A stretch of DNA of 64,000 nucleotides from Nymphalis io (Eukaryota > Arthropoda > Insecta > Lepidoptera > Nymphalidae): assembly GCF_905147045.1 (NCBI RefSeq), contig NC_065896.1, positions 2,443,001-2,507,000 on the forward strand, in the 5' to 3' direction. Both the position numbers and the translations under genes were made by a program. The notes beneath the pieces were generated by a model. The model was given only the letters and a program-made list of their open reading frames with translations. It was not told where the DNA came from and ran no database searches. Below, piece by piece: positions 48,348 through 59,874 of the stretch. Positions within the stretch are counted from its first letter, which is position 1; each line of letters starts with the position of its first letter.

Positions 48348-48428
48348 AATTTGACTAAAATAATAAAAATTAATAATCTAAATTTAAATAAAAAAAAATA
48401 AAAAAAAAAAAAAAAAAATTCCTCATAT

Positions 48429-49371
48429 CATAAGTAGAAGAACGTTCACTGGTTCTGGTGTTGGCAGAGAAGAATCTATTCTTCCGAACTGACTAAAGGT
48501 TTTTTTTTGGGTATTTTAGCACCTCAACTAGGCTAATATGAGGGCGAGGAACTACTCACCAGCATAAACATTCCCAAGTAGGCCCAGGCATGTAGCCAGC
48601 TATTGATGTTTGCTAAAAATACACTGCGTTGACGTTAATGAAGAAGTGGTATGCCAGGCAGTTCAGGATATAATATGAAAAACTATATAATACAAAGTAG
48701 AGTTAATTGTACTAGGTCTCACAGTAGTTAAAATTCGGCCTTAATTCATTGAGATTTAAAATTCAATATACATATTTTTTTAATATAAATTTTTGAATTA
48801 TAGTTGGTGAAACTTGGTCGGTATGGTAATTGAAATCTAAAAAAATGTACGACAATGAATGTTAGATTGTGTTTGACATTAGCAGTAGGGACGTACGAAG
48901 TAATTATATATTTTTTATTTTAGCTTTCTGCACACATCTTATCTCATCTAAAATCTCACACCCTCGCTGCTCGCAATATGCTTAAAGAGGGGGATAAAGT
49001 TTTCTCACGTATATGTATAGATTAATCTTCTCGCAATGTATCAAGTTAAAAAGAGCAGCTACTGAGTTTCCCTTCATTTCAGTAGAATAACTTTCTTTGT
49101 CAACAGTGTCAAATTGATTAAGATCAATATCATTATTTATTTAAAATACTCACATGACATTATTTTGTTAAAAAAAATTATTTAAATGTAAATAATCTTG
49201 CACATATTATATATTAAATAAAATTCCATCACTACACCGTTACCATGAAAAGCGAATATCACGAAGAATTTAGACTAGCGAGTTTAATTTATTCACATAA
49301 TTCACATCCTCATCTAAATGTTAAATAATTCAGGAAATGAACGGGTTCGTTTAAAGCTTAGTGGATAACAC
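48429..49371. other. AT-rich non-coding stretch
   Basis: The old host target continues after the LINE. No supported gene. Confidence 0.5.
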
Positions 49372-49512
49372 ATGTTTTGTGAACACGGCCGGCGTCACGC
49401 TGGCTCCGGCCGGCGTCTAACGGACGCGCATTTGTTTACCAGGGACCTTGCGTGTTGGAACCTGAGCTATATTCAACGATACTTGTTTAATTTAGACGAT
49501 TTTATACCATAA
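49372..49512 (+). other. GC-rich block with a 46-codon ORF and a direct repeat
   Basis: CGGCCGGCGTC occurs at 49386-49396 and again at 49407-49417, 21 bases apart. An ATG frame (49372-49512, preceded by an in-frame TAA) covers the block and reads MFCEHGRRHAGSGRRL, then LFTRDLACWNLSYIQRY. The Kozak context is weak (C at -3). A FOX-type TTGTTTAC lies at 49432-49439. Regulatory DNA or a short ORF are both possible. Confidence 0.22.
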
Positions 49513-50941
49513 ATATTCTTGAAATATTGTTCAAATAATAAAATTATACTCGACTAGAGTAATCACAAAGAAGATGATCTTACACGTATATTTCATAATA
49601 AGATTTACTATTTCTTATTAAATCAAATTTCGAATACTGATAGTATTAAATGAAAAAAATAATTTAGACGACAAAATATTCAGTCTATTTTGAAAATTAT
49701 TTTATGCAAATATCATAAGAATAACTAAATGTGAAATAATTTTCATATATTTAAGTTTTATATTTTTAAGATACATTTAAATGACAAAAGTTCTTATATA
49801 CGTGTTGAATACGCAATATTCGTTCTCCCTTTCCCGTCATCAAATGATAAAAAATAAATAAATAAAAGGAATTTAAACGTTCCACTCATAACATCCGACT
49901 CATTAACATGACATCGCAATTAATATGAAATACAGCTCGTCAAGCGAGCGCCGAAGCGGAGCGAAGCGCGACTTCACTAAAAACGAGAATCCAGCGCCGA
50001 TTATTATTTATGCATTTAGTAAATATTTATATGTTATAAACATGACAGAATTATGTCGGATCATTTATTTTATTGTAGCCTACCGATTGCATTGAATGGT
50101 GCGTGTCGATCGCTGTGTGTATATTAGCTTTTTTTATCCACAGGTTACAGATTTTGCACGTCCACGGATGTAGGATGCCACGAATCAAATTTATCATGAC
50201 TTGATAAATGCTGTGTTCTATTTAGTTTCTTGTCAATGTTAAATATTGATTGTAACATATTTCTTTCTTATATCATAAACATCTTTCTTTTCGTGATTGC
50301 TGATCGTAAAATTATTTTTATAGCTCATATGTTGCTCTAAATTCATTCAACGGTTTTACAAGATATCTTTTTAATTGTTGAGTGTTTTTTGCTACTTTCA
50401 CGTGTTTGTTTATACACAAAAGCAAATATTGGTTTAATTATTAACGGTCTTATGCTGTTTATAAATTAATATTAAAGTTAACCTTTGTTTTGTCTTTAAC
50501 GACCGAATAAAACAGTCACGATTTTTATGCTATAATAAAAAACTTTTGAAGAACAAATTGAACTATATATTCAGAATGTAGATTCTAAGAAGATAAGCCG
50601 GCTGGAAACTAAGTTACTCTATTTCCATCAATCATATGCCATATATTGATCTTATTCAATGGCTGTAGATAGTAACAAATTGGAGTTCGAAGTCGGTATA
50701 TTCACTTCTACATATAACTCGAAAAGAACGTAAATCCTTAGGCGCCTAGCACCTTAAATCTCTCGGTAGAGTCGGGTGTTGGGAGTTGATTATGAGTGAA
50801 GGAATAAAATGAGCAGTCGGAATATTTTGTTTTTAGAATAACCAAAGTGGCCGAAATCGATTAAGATACCATTAATCATATATAATTAAAATCTTATTGT
50901 TGCCACAAAATGAACAAGCACTAATTCCACGCCAGTTCATA
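49513..50941. other. AT-rich non-coding stretch
   Basis: No supported gene. A second GC-rich patch at 49940-49995 (GAGCGCCGAAGCGGAGCGAA) has GCGAAGCG iterations but no frame. An acceptor-like TTTTTTTATCCACAG at 50129-50143 lacks a partner donor. Confidence 0.45.
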
Positions 50942-50966
50942 TACATATATATATATATATATATAT
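50942..50966. repeat. (AT)n microsatellite at a SINE edge
   Basis: About 12 AT units directly before the truncated SINE-E copy. Confidence 0.9.
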
Positions 50967-51096
50967 GTTTGTATGTACAAAAGAAAAGTAATATATGTAG
51001 TATATCAGTTGTCTGGTTTCCATTGCACAAGCTTTGTACAAGCTTAATTTGGGATCAGATGGCCGCGTGTGAAATATGTCCCAGGATATTATTATT
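50967..51096 (+). mobile_element. SINE family E, 5'-truncated
   Basis: It contains 'GTATATCAGTTGTCTGGTTT', ACAAGCTTAATTTGGGATCA, GATGGCCGCGTGTGAAATAT and 'CCCAGGATATTATTATTATG'. Better preserved than 1273-1512 in the 3' half; head missing. ORFs 50897-51151 (+) and 50937-51206 (-) read the repeat and microsatellite. Confidence 0.8.
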
Positions 51097-52700
51097 ATGT
51101 AGTCTTCTACGGAATTATTCGCTTTATTTAATAATGATGTTTGTAGTATAAGCTTCAAAATTATTAATAGGTTAATAAATCTGCTAATAATAAACAAATA
51201 ATTCAAATTCTTCGATATCAGGTGTTAGCGTTGTACAGGTGACGCCTTAACCCTTGCTCTAATAACTGTTATTATTATTTAAAATGATTCATATTTGATG
51301 CAAATTGTATCCAATTATAATAATAATATAAAATGTACCTCGGACATTCACGCGAGGTCCCGATTCGGAAGTTATGATAAAAACAACCTCTTAAACAAGA
51401 CCAACGAGAGATGGTTAATTAGAATCAAGATTTAATATCTACGATGAAAATTATATTTCTTTCGTATGAATAAATAGATTAAAAAAACTTTTTAATTATT
51501 AGTGAGAACTTTGGATCACTCGTTTCACTTTTATAATTATGCAACGAGTGTTATAAATTCGATTGTTTCATTTTCAAGATCTCGCAAAACATTCAAAGCT
51601 TATATCAAAACTGTAGTCGACAAATGCGTAGATAAAAAAATACATAATTGACGTTTTATCTTATGCCCTTAGAAGCTTAGACGTTTTGACACAAAAGAGA
51701 ATATTTTGCAAAGTGATACATTATAGTTTTTTTTATTTTTTTATTATGTCATCTTGCTTAATTTTGTTTAAGCGGCCATTCTCAACGAAAACCTTCATTT
51801 GCGAAGAAGATATTATCGTGCACAAGTGCACTCTACTAACTCACTCTCATATTCCAACGGGACCTGCGTTAGAGTCCCTTTAATCAACGAGCAATTATTA
51901 TCGATAGATGCTACAAACTGTTATGTTGTTGTTCATAAATAAAGAAAATGTCGGTTCAATTACGTACATATATGTATCTACTAATCAATTGTGCTTGATG
52001 CAGGGTTCTGCTTAGGTAGTAAAATGGAATCGACCACCGCTGACTTTTAGGTTTTAAGAGTGAGATATATAGTATACACACACACAGATAAAGAAAAACG
52101 AGCGCGAACACCTGAGTTACTAATTTGATTAAATTTAAACTTCAGTAAATTGTCTAATTATTTCTAACTAACTTCTCTTCTGTCTAAATATTTAATCACT
52201 TACTACAAAACCGATATGAATTATTTAAAATTTGATTGACATTTTCCGCGATCACTACAAATTGAAATTGATGTTGTGAAAGCCGGTATTTTGAATATTC
52301 AATTTACGTATAACGTAACTTCCGTCCCTATTTATGTATTATTAAGAAAATATTAATTTCTTATTCAATTCAGACATATAAATCTTTTTGATGTTGACAA
52401 GTTTTAAATGAATATTAAAAGCAATGATTATATAACGTCTGAGAAAAAATGTGATTGAATTGTTTTGGTTATGATGACCTGATAATGAATGACATTTATG
52501 TGGTTCTTAATACTATTGGGCACAAGGTAATAAAATAAGGAAAAACGGAATGAACTTTATGTTTTATGACAACTGTCAAATCTACAAAGCAAGAATCGAC
52601 AGTGAGACTCTTTTTTGTCCCAGATTCGAAATATATTTTATTCAAATTAAAGTTTTTATTATACTGACCAAAAATAACCGATAAAAAAACTCAGACAATG
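51097..52700. other. AT-rich non-coding stretch
   Basis: No supported gene. The 65-codon ORF at 51686-51883 looks ordinary in its last 40 codons (CEEDIIVHKCTLLTHSH) but has no support. Confidence 0.45.
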
Positions 52701-52732
52701 ACAATATCATAATATCAATATTATGATATTGT
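52701..52732. repeat. 15-bp perfect hairpin
   Basis: ACAATATCATAATAT (52701-52715), 2-base spacer CA, exact reverse complement (52718-52732). Flanking ATGAC and GTCAT at about 52699 and 52741 may extend the inverted symmetry. Confidence 0.88.
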
Positions 52733-52754
52733 AATGATTATGTCATTATACTAA

Positions 52755-52865
52755 CATCCACCAATCAGCCCTGGAGTATCGTAGTGGAATAAGATTTAAG
52801 CTTCTCTTTAAAAAGAGCATTGTCCATTGCCTTACTGTGGAACTTTTGGAGACTGTTATTTTACT
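52755..52865 (+). mobile_element. SINE family B, degenerate 3' part
   Basis: CATCCACCAATCAGCCCTGGAG, GTAGTGGAATAAGATTTAAG and GAGACTGTTATTTTACTT follow family-B order with many changes. Confidence 0.6.
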
Positions 52866-52884
52866 TCACTTAACTTATAATTAA

Positions 52885-53070
52885 TTTTAATATTATAAAT
52901 GCGAAAGTAAGTCTATCTGTCCGTTACGCTTTCACGGCTCAACCGATTTTGATGAAATTTGAGATGAAGCAAGCTTAAGCCCCAAAGAAGAACATAGACT
53001 ACTTTTTATAACAACCCTACCCCAACACCCACATCTCCCCCCCCCCTCCTTACCTAACATGCGGGCGAAC
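52885..53070 (+). mobile_element. Helitron-like repeat, 5' part
   Basis: It opens 'TTTTAATATTATAAATGCGA' and continues AAAGTAAGTCTATCTGTCCG, TTTCACGGCTCAACCGATTT and GAACATAGACTACTTTTTAT, a dispersed lepidopteran repeat. It is related to 33398-33561 by its start. A 13-base C-run (53034-53046) lies inside. The CTAG end is not found. Confidence 0.5.
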
Positions 53071-53717
53071 ACTGATTTACTTATAAAGTTTCAACTAAGC
53101 TCAGTAACTCACCAAGAGAAAGAGTCATGACATCATTTCTACATCACGGATCCAGATAAAGTTACGCGTGTAGATGTGACAGGATGATACGTTTTGTACA
53201 CAGGCTGCTTTAAATCTTTATCGTTCCGTGAATTCAAAGTAAAATAGAAGTGATATCTACTTTGTATAACTAGCTGAACGCTAGAGACATGCTTTTAGAA
53301 GGAGCATAAACTTAAATATTATAAATAGTTAAGTTAAAGCAGAACTACGGATAAATCACGCTTCTAAACGAAAAAATATTTATGTCCGAATTTCTTTTCT
53401 GTCGAGTATTCGATTATTATTTATCATTTAATAAGTAGACTGCATATTTACATACATACATATGTATGCTTTGATCAATAATGTATTATATTGATCTGCT
53501 TCGATCACATATATACATATATTAATTTAGCAGTTATGTTCAGAAGAAAGCCGTGTATTGTTCAGTAAGCAATCCCTAAGGTACTTTTAAAATACGAAAT
53601 AGTCAATAGAATTAGAATTGTTATAGTATTTCACAAGACAGAGGTCTTGTTTAATTGCCAAATCAACGAAATCGAAAATTATTCAAAGGGCCTAATTATT
53701 TACTTACTGCGGCATAA
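53071..53717. other. AT-rich non-coding stretch
   Basis: Nothing supported. Confidence 0.5.
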
Positions 53718-54008
53718 TTTTTTTTTTTTAGAATAGAAAGGCGAACGAGCATATTGGCCACCTGATGTTAAATGGTCACCAACGCCCATAGACATTGGCA
53801 TTGTAAGAAATGTTAACCATCGCTTACATCACCAATGCGCCACCAACCTTGGGAACTAAGATGTTATGTCCCTTGTGCCTGTAATTACACTGGCTCACTC
53901 ACCCGTTAAACCGGAACACAACAATACGAAGTACTGCTGTATTGCGGTAGAATATCTGATGAGTGGGTGGTACCTACCCAGACGAGCTTGCACAAAGCTC
54001 TACCACCA
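53718..54008 (-). mobile_element. SINE-like family A, full length
   Basis: Well-preserved minus-strand copy from the T-run (tail) through TTAAATGGTCACCAACGCCC to GAGCTTGCACAAAGCTCTAC. ATAATTTT occurs on both sides (about 53714 and 54013) and may be a short target duplication, but the T-run makes this ambiguous. Confidence 0.88.
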
Positions 54009-55267
54009 ATAAATAATTTTCTTTCAACGTGGAATTTTAAATCAATCTTTCTATAAACGTTTATAAAAGTTCAAGTGAAACGTTTCTAATTGAAAAAAGA
54101 TTCCTTTTTTTGTCACGGTACTGAACGGCGAGTGCTTTAAATTAACAATTACTAATTATGGAATAGAATACAATATTAACTTATATATTATTTTAAAAGT
54201 TGCATATCATAAACCCGCCCTTAATATCAATTCCGACCTATCCTGCTCTGAGGCTACGTCAGTCACGACTGGCAACATGTTTATGAATATCGAGGCTCGT
54301 TAGCGCATTCTTATCTCGTTGCTAATAGCAACACTTATTAGTGAGATCGAAACACTGCGATGCAGAGATATTAGTTACTCGCTTTTTATGTGGAAGTGTT
54401 ATAAAATACACCTCTTAGTTTTAAGATAACAAACATGGCGGGAAATTCAATGATTATTATTAATTTAAAAAATCTTTGACGTATCTAGTACATACATTAC
54501 ATATATGTACTTCAGTTTATAGACATTTATTCCTCAAAAAAGACAATACAGTCACTTACATGAGAAATGTTTACAATTTAAAGAAAATATTATGTAGGTA
54601 GTTCGCCGTTCTTGTAATATCTTCTAATATTTTCTTGTAATAATTTTGTGAGAATAATACAATATTATGTATGTTATATAATATTAATCTAATTATAAAA
54701 AAATAAGTAGTATCGTTACGAGTATAATCAAAATAAAATAGTAATTAAAGTGGTAAACAATACGTTGGTAGTAGGTATGTACATAATTAAAAATTAAAAA
54801 TAGGCCTTTATAACATGTTATGCTAATTTAGATTTAAACATTTGCATTGACTTACAATTTTCTTATTTTGTACTTATCTAATATAACTTATTTTTATTTA
54901 TTTTTTAAATTACTATCTTAAATGATTTAAATAAGGATATTAAAGAAGCTGTGCGGAGACTAATAGTTTTTGTTAAGTTCACACATTTTTTAAGCCCGTA
55001 ACGCTCCAACCGACGACTATAACTAAAATCTCATCTAAGCTTATGAAACTTCTTAATATATAATAATTAAATGTTTTATCCACTTAAAAATTCATAATTC
55101 TCAATATTTGAACTATATATCTCCGCATTTCATCTTTTTAACGATGAAATGGAACAATCACGTCCCATTAATTAAGTCATCAGTCTTCAGTTCAGTCAAA
55201 AATCAAGTTAAAAATCTAGTCGAGAACGGTGTAAAACTAAAACAGTATAAGAGGCAGTTATGCATTT
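54009..55267. other. AT-rich non-coding stretch
   Basis: No supported gene. 54230-54370 is GC-richer and holds the X-box palindrome (separate entry). Confidence 0.5.
54318..54332. promoter_or_regulatory. Palindromic RFX X-box
   Basis: GTTGCT-AAT-AGCAAC is a perfect inverted repeat with a 3-base spacer. It matches RYYRYYN1-3RRNRAC at every position. RFX factors bind such sites at ciliary and neuronal genes. No adjacent gene is recognised. Confidence 0.4.
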
Positions 55268-55450
55268 GAATGGGTAGCACCCGATACTAACAAATTATCA
55301 ATTATTCTACCAAGTTTGAGTTTGAAGGTGATTAGCGATATTACATATAACTTCTTACATCCCATGGTCGGCGGCGCATTGACTTCTTAAATAGTCTTCT
55401 TAGGAAGAACATTATCCTTCTTACAGTGCCAATATCACTTACCATTTTAC
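55268..55450 (+). mobile_element. SINE-like family A, degenerate
   Basis: GGGTAGCACCCGATACT, ATTATTCTACCAAG, 'CATGGTCGGCGGCGCATTGA' and TTCTTACAGTGCCAAT retain family order. Head and tail eroded. Confidence 0.62.
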
Positions 55451-58400
55451 TAACCTAGATTCCTAATTATATAAAATATTTATTCTCTTAAACTGAAGCC
55501 ATATAAAAATACTAGCCTTAAAATATATTTAAATAATTAAACTGACCACGACACAAGTGTCGGGTACACCTGAGCCCAAGACACACGTTCATGACGCGTT
55601 CCATGACCCTTCACCTATACAAGCTTTATTAACAAATTTAATAGCTGACAAAATCAATAAATTCGATATTGGTGCCAGTGGAATGTGAGGTCGCGGATAG
55701 TGACTGATAAACTCAACTCCTTGGAGAACTCGCATTTGAAATATTTGCTGCAATAAAAGTTAATCTTGTTAAGACATATTTGTTACTTTATAGCTAATCC
55801 ATTCTTTTCATTTATAACTAAATGATTTACTACTTTATTTACGCATTTAATTTAAATGAAGGTATTTTATTGGTGATATGACGTAAATTTATCATGGTTT
55901 GTAATTTATCTAATTTTATTAGTAACAAATCTTACCATAAATCAAATGTAAGTACCATGATTGTATTTATACAACACGAGTTTAATTTAATTAAGCAAAC
56001 TTTATTTTCACCGGTAATTTTCATTGATTTCTTTATAAATACGATAATTTTAATTATTATCTAAGATAAGACAAATATATTAACTATATTTTTTCATTAT
56101 TATCATTATTAACGAACAAAAATTCTGTTGTCAATAAGAACAATAAAAATAGTCCACGCAAATACAACTGAAATACAAAAAGCATACTGCTTATAGTAAT
56201 GTCCTCCTTGCCGAATATAGACCACAACGGTCAATCACAAAGGGAATAATTTAGTGAACAAATGTGTGCACATACTCTATTCATCCTCTTTTTTCTCAAT
56301 GAGTGTGTGTAGTACTATGTAACGGAGATCAACACGACCAGAAAGCGCTTGACCAACGATTATATTATTAGCGGGATCAAAGGTATGTTTAAATCCGGGG
56401 CTTTCGGATTTTCATCGTTATAAGCTTAAGCTAGTCGCTATACCGAAACATTTAGCTGTTTAGAGACCGAAGTACTACATTAACGAATTATAAAATGCCT
56501 CGAATAAAGTATGACCGGCTCGTGCTGCTCGTATCTAAACTAATTTGTGCTATAAACTAAATTAATTCGCTAACCTAACCAAATGGTAACCTATTTATTG
56601 CCTCATTAAGGACAATATTATTTTTATTATTATTATAATTTAGTTCTGTTTTATTTATAGCATTGTAGTTTTAATGATATAAATTAAATTAACTTTCTAC
56701 GGTATTCAATTACAATTATTTATATTGTATAAATAACCCAGTATAAACATCTAATGTGTGACGCCTGCCATCATTAAACGTGTAGGCATGACACTTACAA
56801 CCGGCCAGTGACAAAACTTTCTGTTCGACCTGATGTAAGCCTACTCTTAGTATTGCTTATCATATTGGCTATGTGTCGCCAATTAGAGGCCTAAGTTATT
56901 ACCACTCAAGCGCTTTTAACAACACTTTAATTGAAAATTGCTGCTATATTAGATATTTCTTAAATAACAAGATTACGTCAAAATTTTAATGGAATTCATA
57001 AAAGATTTCCGACTATAAATGTACTCGCTTAATTTTATAAAGAATTAAAATACATTTAGCATGGAGATAATAATCTATACAAGTGTACAAAATTACTAGT
57101 ACAATGTATTGTATTAATAATTATAAAAGGTCACGCCATGTACTTTAGATTATGTGAAAATGCGTACGTCACTACGCTTATTAAAAAAAATCGCCTATAA
57201 TTAAGACATGTATTGCAAACGACATAATAATAAGAATACTGTTGTATACAGCCGGGTTAATTAATGGGCAGGATGTATAGTTATTAGTAGCTTTATATAA
57301 TAATTAAAAAGGTATTTTCTAGAGCTTAATTAAATTATAAATTATATCACAAACAATTATGTCGTCACTTTCACCAAATGTTAAAAATGTTAACGTTAAT
57401 TTAATAAATAAAGAACGCTCGAAAATATATTGGACACTCTTTAGTTGTTACAGGTTTTATATGTATTTGTCTTTAATTTAATAATGAACCTTGATTTAAC
57501 GTATTTAAAACAGAATACATTTTTATGCAATCCGTTGCAAGATATTAAGGATTTGCAAAAATTAAAAAAAAAATATTTTAACATTAACATGTTGTACCCA
57601 AAAACAAAAAAAAATCAGCTAATTATCTGTCATCAAGTCAAATCGAAAACATTACCTCTCGGTCTTATTAAATTAATGTAGCTTGACAACCCTTTTTTTC
57701 CTTATGCTTTATTATTTTTGTTGAAGATTATGTTTTATTATTTCTATAAAAACAAGAAATATTTCATTTAGATTTATTTAAAGAAATTCTTAGGGGAAGA
57801 AATTTTCAGTAAATTTATCAGTAAATATCGCTAAACACATAATAAACTATTGTATTCCAATTGCGAATAGATAAGATTGTATGAGATAGCATTTCGACAT
57901 GGCGAACGGTGTTCTTGAACGACCGTGTCGCCGGTCCATTGTAATGGTGGTCGCTGGCGACATGTTAGAACATCCAGCACTGGATATATATTGTGTGTTA
58001 ATGTATTCGAATATTTGTTAACGTATCCGATCTTGAATAATTGGTGCAACTGAGTTTACGATTGTTCGCAAGCTTGTTGTTGCTGTCGTAACAAGGATTT
58101 TCTTACATAGAGGTTTTTAAAAACTTGAAAAAAAATCAGTTGCTTAAATTTTTATTTTTAATTTTTATAATATTCATTTTATATTTTAGTTATGAGAAAT
58201 TTTATAATTAATAATTATAATTATTAACTAAGGTTATCGTTTTTAAAACTAGTTAACGCTACAATTACACGAGTTCGGTATTCAGTTATTGCCATATGCT
58301 TATATTTAAATATAAAATATCGCTAATTTTGTGTTAAATATTTTGATTAATTAATTAAATTAAAATATATTTTATTACCGTCCATGACTTACGTGTAGCA

Positions 58401-58735
58401 TTCCTATTAACTAAAATTGTTTAAAGCTATTTATATGTTCCCGTAATTATTATTATGATGAGCCGTATTACCTCATTGAACACGCGTTCATATGAACCCT
58501 CCAATTTTAATGCTTACGGCTCTTACTGATAAGGCTATCTATATATGGCGTACGGAAAGATAAAAAATAAAATAAGGAAACTGATTCAATTTCCTTAACA
58601 ACCTTACATTTAAGGAATCATTTTGAAAATTGATTGATTGTTTTTTTTAGTTTGTTTTGATGGTCTAATGAATATAATAAACGTAAAGGAGATCTAATAA
58701 ATGTAAATTACGGCCTGCAATGGACAAAAGATTAA
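55451..58735. other. AT-rich non-coding stretch
   Basis: About 3.3 kb with no supported gene or recognised repeat. A GC-richer block at 57890-57975 has GTGTCGCCGGTCC facing GGTCGCTGGCGACA as an imperfect hairpin and lies in a 72-codon minus ORF (57831-58049) of unknown meaning. Confidence 0.45.
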
Positions 58736-58860
58736 TTTTGAATCTGAGAAGAAACGGTGAAAGACACTCAGCGGGTTTTTTCATGTCTTGTAATTTTGAA
58801 CGTTTTTTGGGTTCATGTTGTACATACAAAACGGTATTTTATCATATCAAATTTTATCGA
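58736..58860 (+). repeat. Repeat C, copy 1
   Basis: CTGAGAAGAAACGGTGAAAG, then ACACTCAGCGGGTTTTTTCA and TGTCTTGTAATTTTGAACG. It matches 60693-60950 but lacks that copy's central 130 bases. Unclassified lepidopteran dispersed repeat. Confidence 0.65.
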
Positions 58861-59025
58861 ATGCCAAAAATCGACTTAAAATCTTTAACATGAGTGTGGC
58901 CAGTCTATGAAAAAGGATAGTAGTTCTTAAAAGTAATATCATTTTACTATCAATCTATTGATTTATACCTTTGTATAAATCATTAGAACTGTGATGCGGA
59001 TCGGGACACCGCCCAGCATATGTTA
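58861..59025. other. AT-rich spacer
   Basis: Nothing supported. Confidence 0.4.
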
Positions 59026-59361
59026 TTACCCGTTAGCACGTAGGCGTAACCCGCGTAAAGCGTGGAGAGGTAGCTTGTTCGCCAGATCGGACAGGATCTC
59101 TACCTGGGCAATCGTGTCGGTGATGCTCCGCAGGGAATCGGCGTGGAGGGCCGTAACCTCCTGTGAGACTATCATGGTCCAAACGGAGACAGTGGAACGA
59201 GAACGGGAAAGGGGCTGATCCCGCTCGGCGGAGATGACGTTGGTGTCTTCTTGGCCCTCACACTGCCCCGACACCCGGGACTTAAAAGGTAGGGTGTGAC
59301 CCCTGTTGCAGTGGACGCGTAAGTGTCCTCTGCACCTGTCCTGTCTAGATCTAGTCCTGAT
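59026..59361 (-). pseudogene. Unrecognised GC-rich coding remnant, probably transposon-derived
   Basis: A minus-strand frame is open for 111 codons, from just after a TAA (59362-59364) to TAA at 59026-59028. There is an internal ATG at 59166, and a GTG at 59274 could also start. The codons look like real coding DNA (GTC, ATC, TCC, GCC, GAG, CGG). The N-terminal part is Cys/His-rich (DRCRGHLRVHCNRGH, with CRGH/CNRGH repeated), the middle is Ser/Arg-rich (LSRSRSTVSV), and the C-terminal part is amphipathic (LHADSLRSITDTIAQVEIL). It may be a piece of a retrotransposon gag-like protein, but I cannot name the family. GC-rich sequence continues to about 59480 and 58990 without a long frame. Confidence 0.4.
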
Positions 59362-59479
59362 TTAGATGGTCCTGATAAGGGCGTAAGATGATTGGCCTCG
59401 CGCTGCCGAGGTGTACATACTAGCAACGTATGTGGTGCAATTACCTACACCCCTAATGCTCTTGCTTATTGCACGCACA

Positions 59480-59654
59480 CTTGGAAATGAATTGTTTTTT
59501 CTAAAATATTTCTCATTTCCTAGGAATTGGCTACTACATCCTTAGAAGTCAGTCCCGTTTTTATTAATAAGTCTTTCCCACTACTCGTGCATAAATTAGA
59601 TATGATCTCATTGACACATCACAAAGTTCTTCCCAGTTCTAAAGCGTACATACA
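59480..59654. other. Spacer without recognised feature
   Basis: Short AT-rich stretch. The plus ORF starting at 59527 runs into the SINE and is not called. Confidence 0.4.
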
Positions 59655-59874
59655 ACATTTCATATTTCCCGTAACAGCCTGTGAATGTCCCACTGCTGGG
59701 CTAAAGGCCTCCTCTCCACTTTTTGAGGAGAAGATTTGGAGCTTATTCCACCACGCCGCTCCAATGCGGGTTGGTGAAATACACATGTGGCAGAATTTCA
59801 GTGAAATTAGACACATGCAGGTTTCCTCACGATGTTTTCCTTCACCGTATTTTATTTTTATTCACATTTCATAT
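59655..59874 (-). mobile_element. SINE family B, 5'-truncated, with 11-bp target duplication
   Basis: The body 59666-59863 lies between direct repeats ACATTTCATAT (59655-59665 and 59864-59874). It covers tail to GATGTTTTCCTTCACCG; the tRNA head is missing and about 15 extra T-rich bases sit at the truncated end. Overlapping ORFs on both strands are the SINE. Confidence 0.88.

Larger units (their letters stand above)
45776..48418 (+). mobile_element. 5'-truncated RLE-type non-LTR retrotransposon with poly(A)
   Basis: A 2.6-kb GC-richer insert encodes a reverse transcriptase followed by a CCHC knuckle and a putative restriction-like endonuclease. This is the order found in R2, R4/Dong, NeSL and HERO type LINEs. 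Direct repeats TTCCTCATAT at 45766-45775 and 48419-48428 flank it exactly, as expected for a target-site duplication. The right end is a long A-tail (48390-48418). The reading frame is open from the first base with no start codon and no upstream ORF1 or DNA-binding domain, so the 5' end is truncated. One frameshift at about 46637 breaks an otherwise long frame, which suggests a fairly recent insertion. Confidence 0.9.

Noticed and set aside
45776..48418. Classical R2 element in ribosomal DNA
   Set aside because: Flanks are AT-rich non-rDNA and there is a poly(A) tail and a 10-bp duplication; only the domain order is shared.
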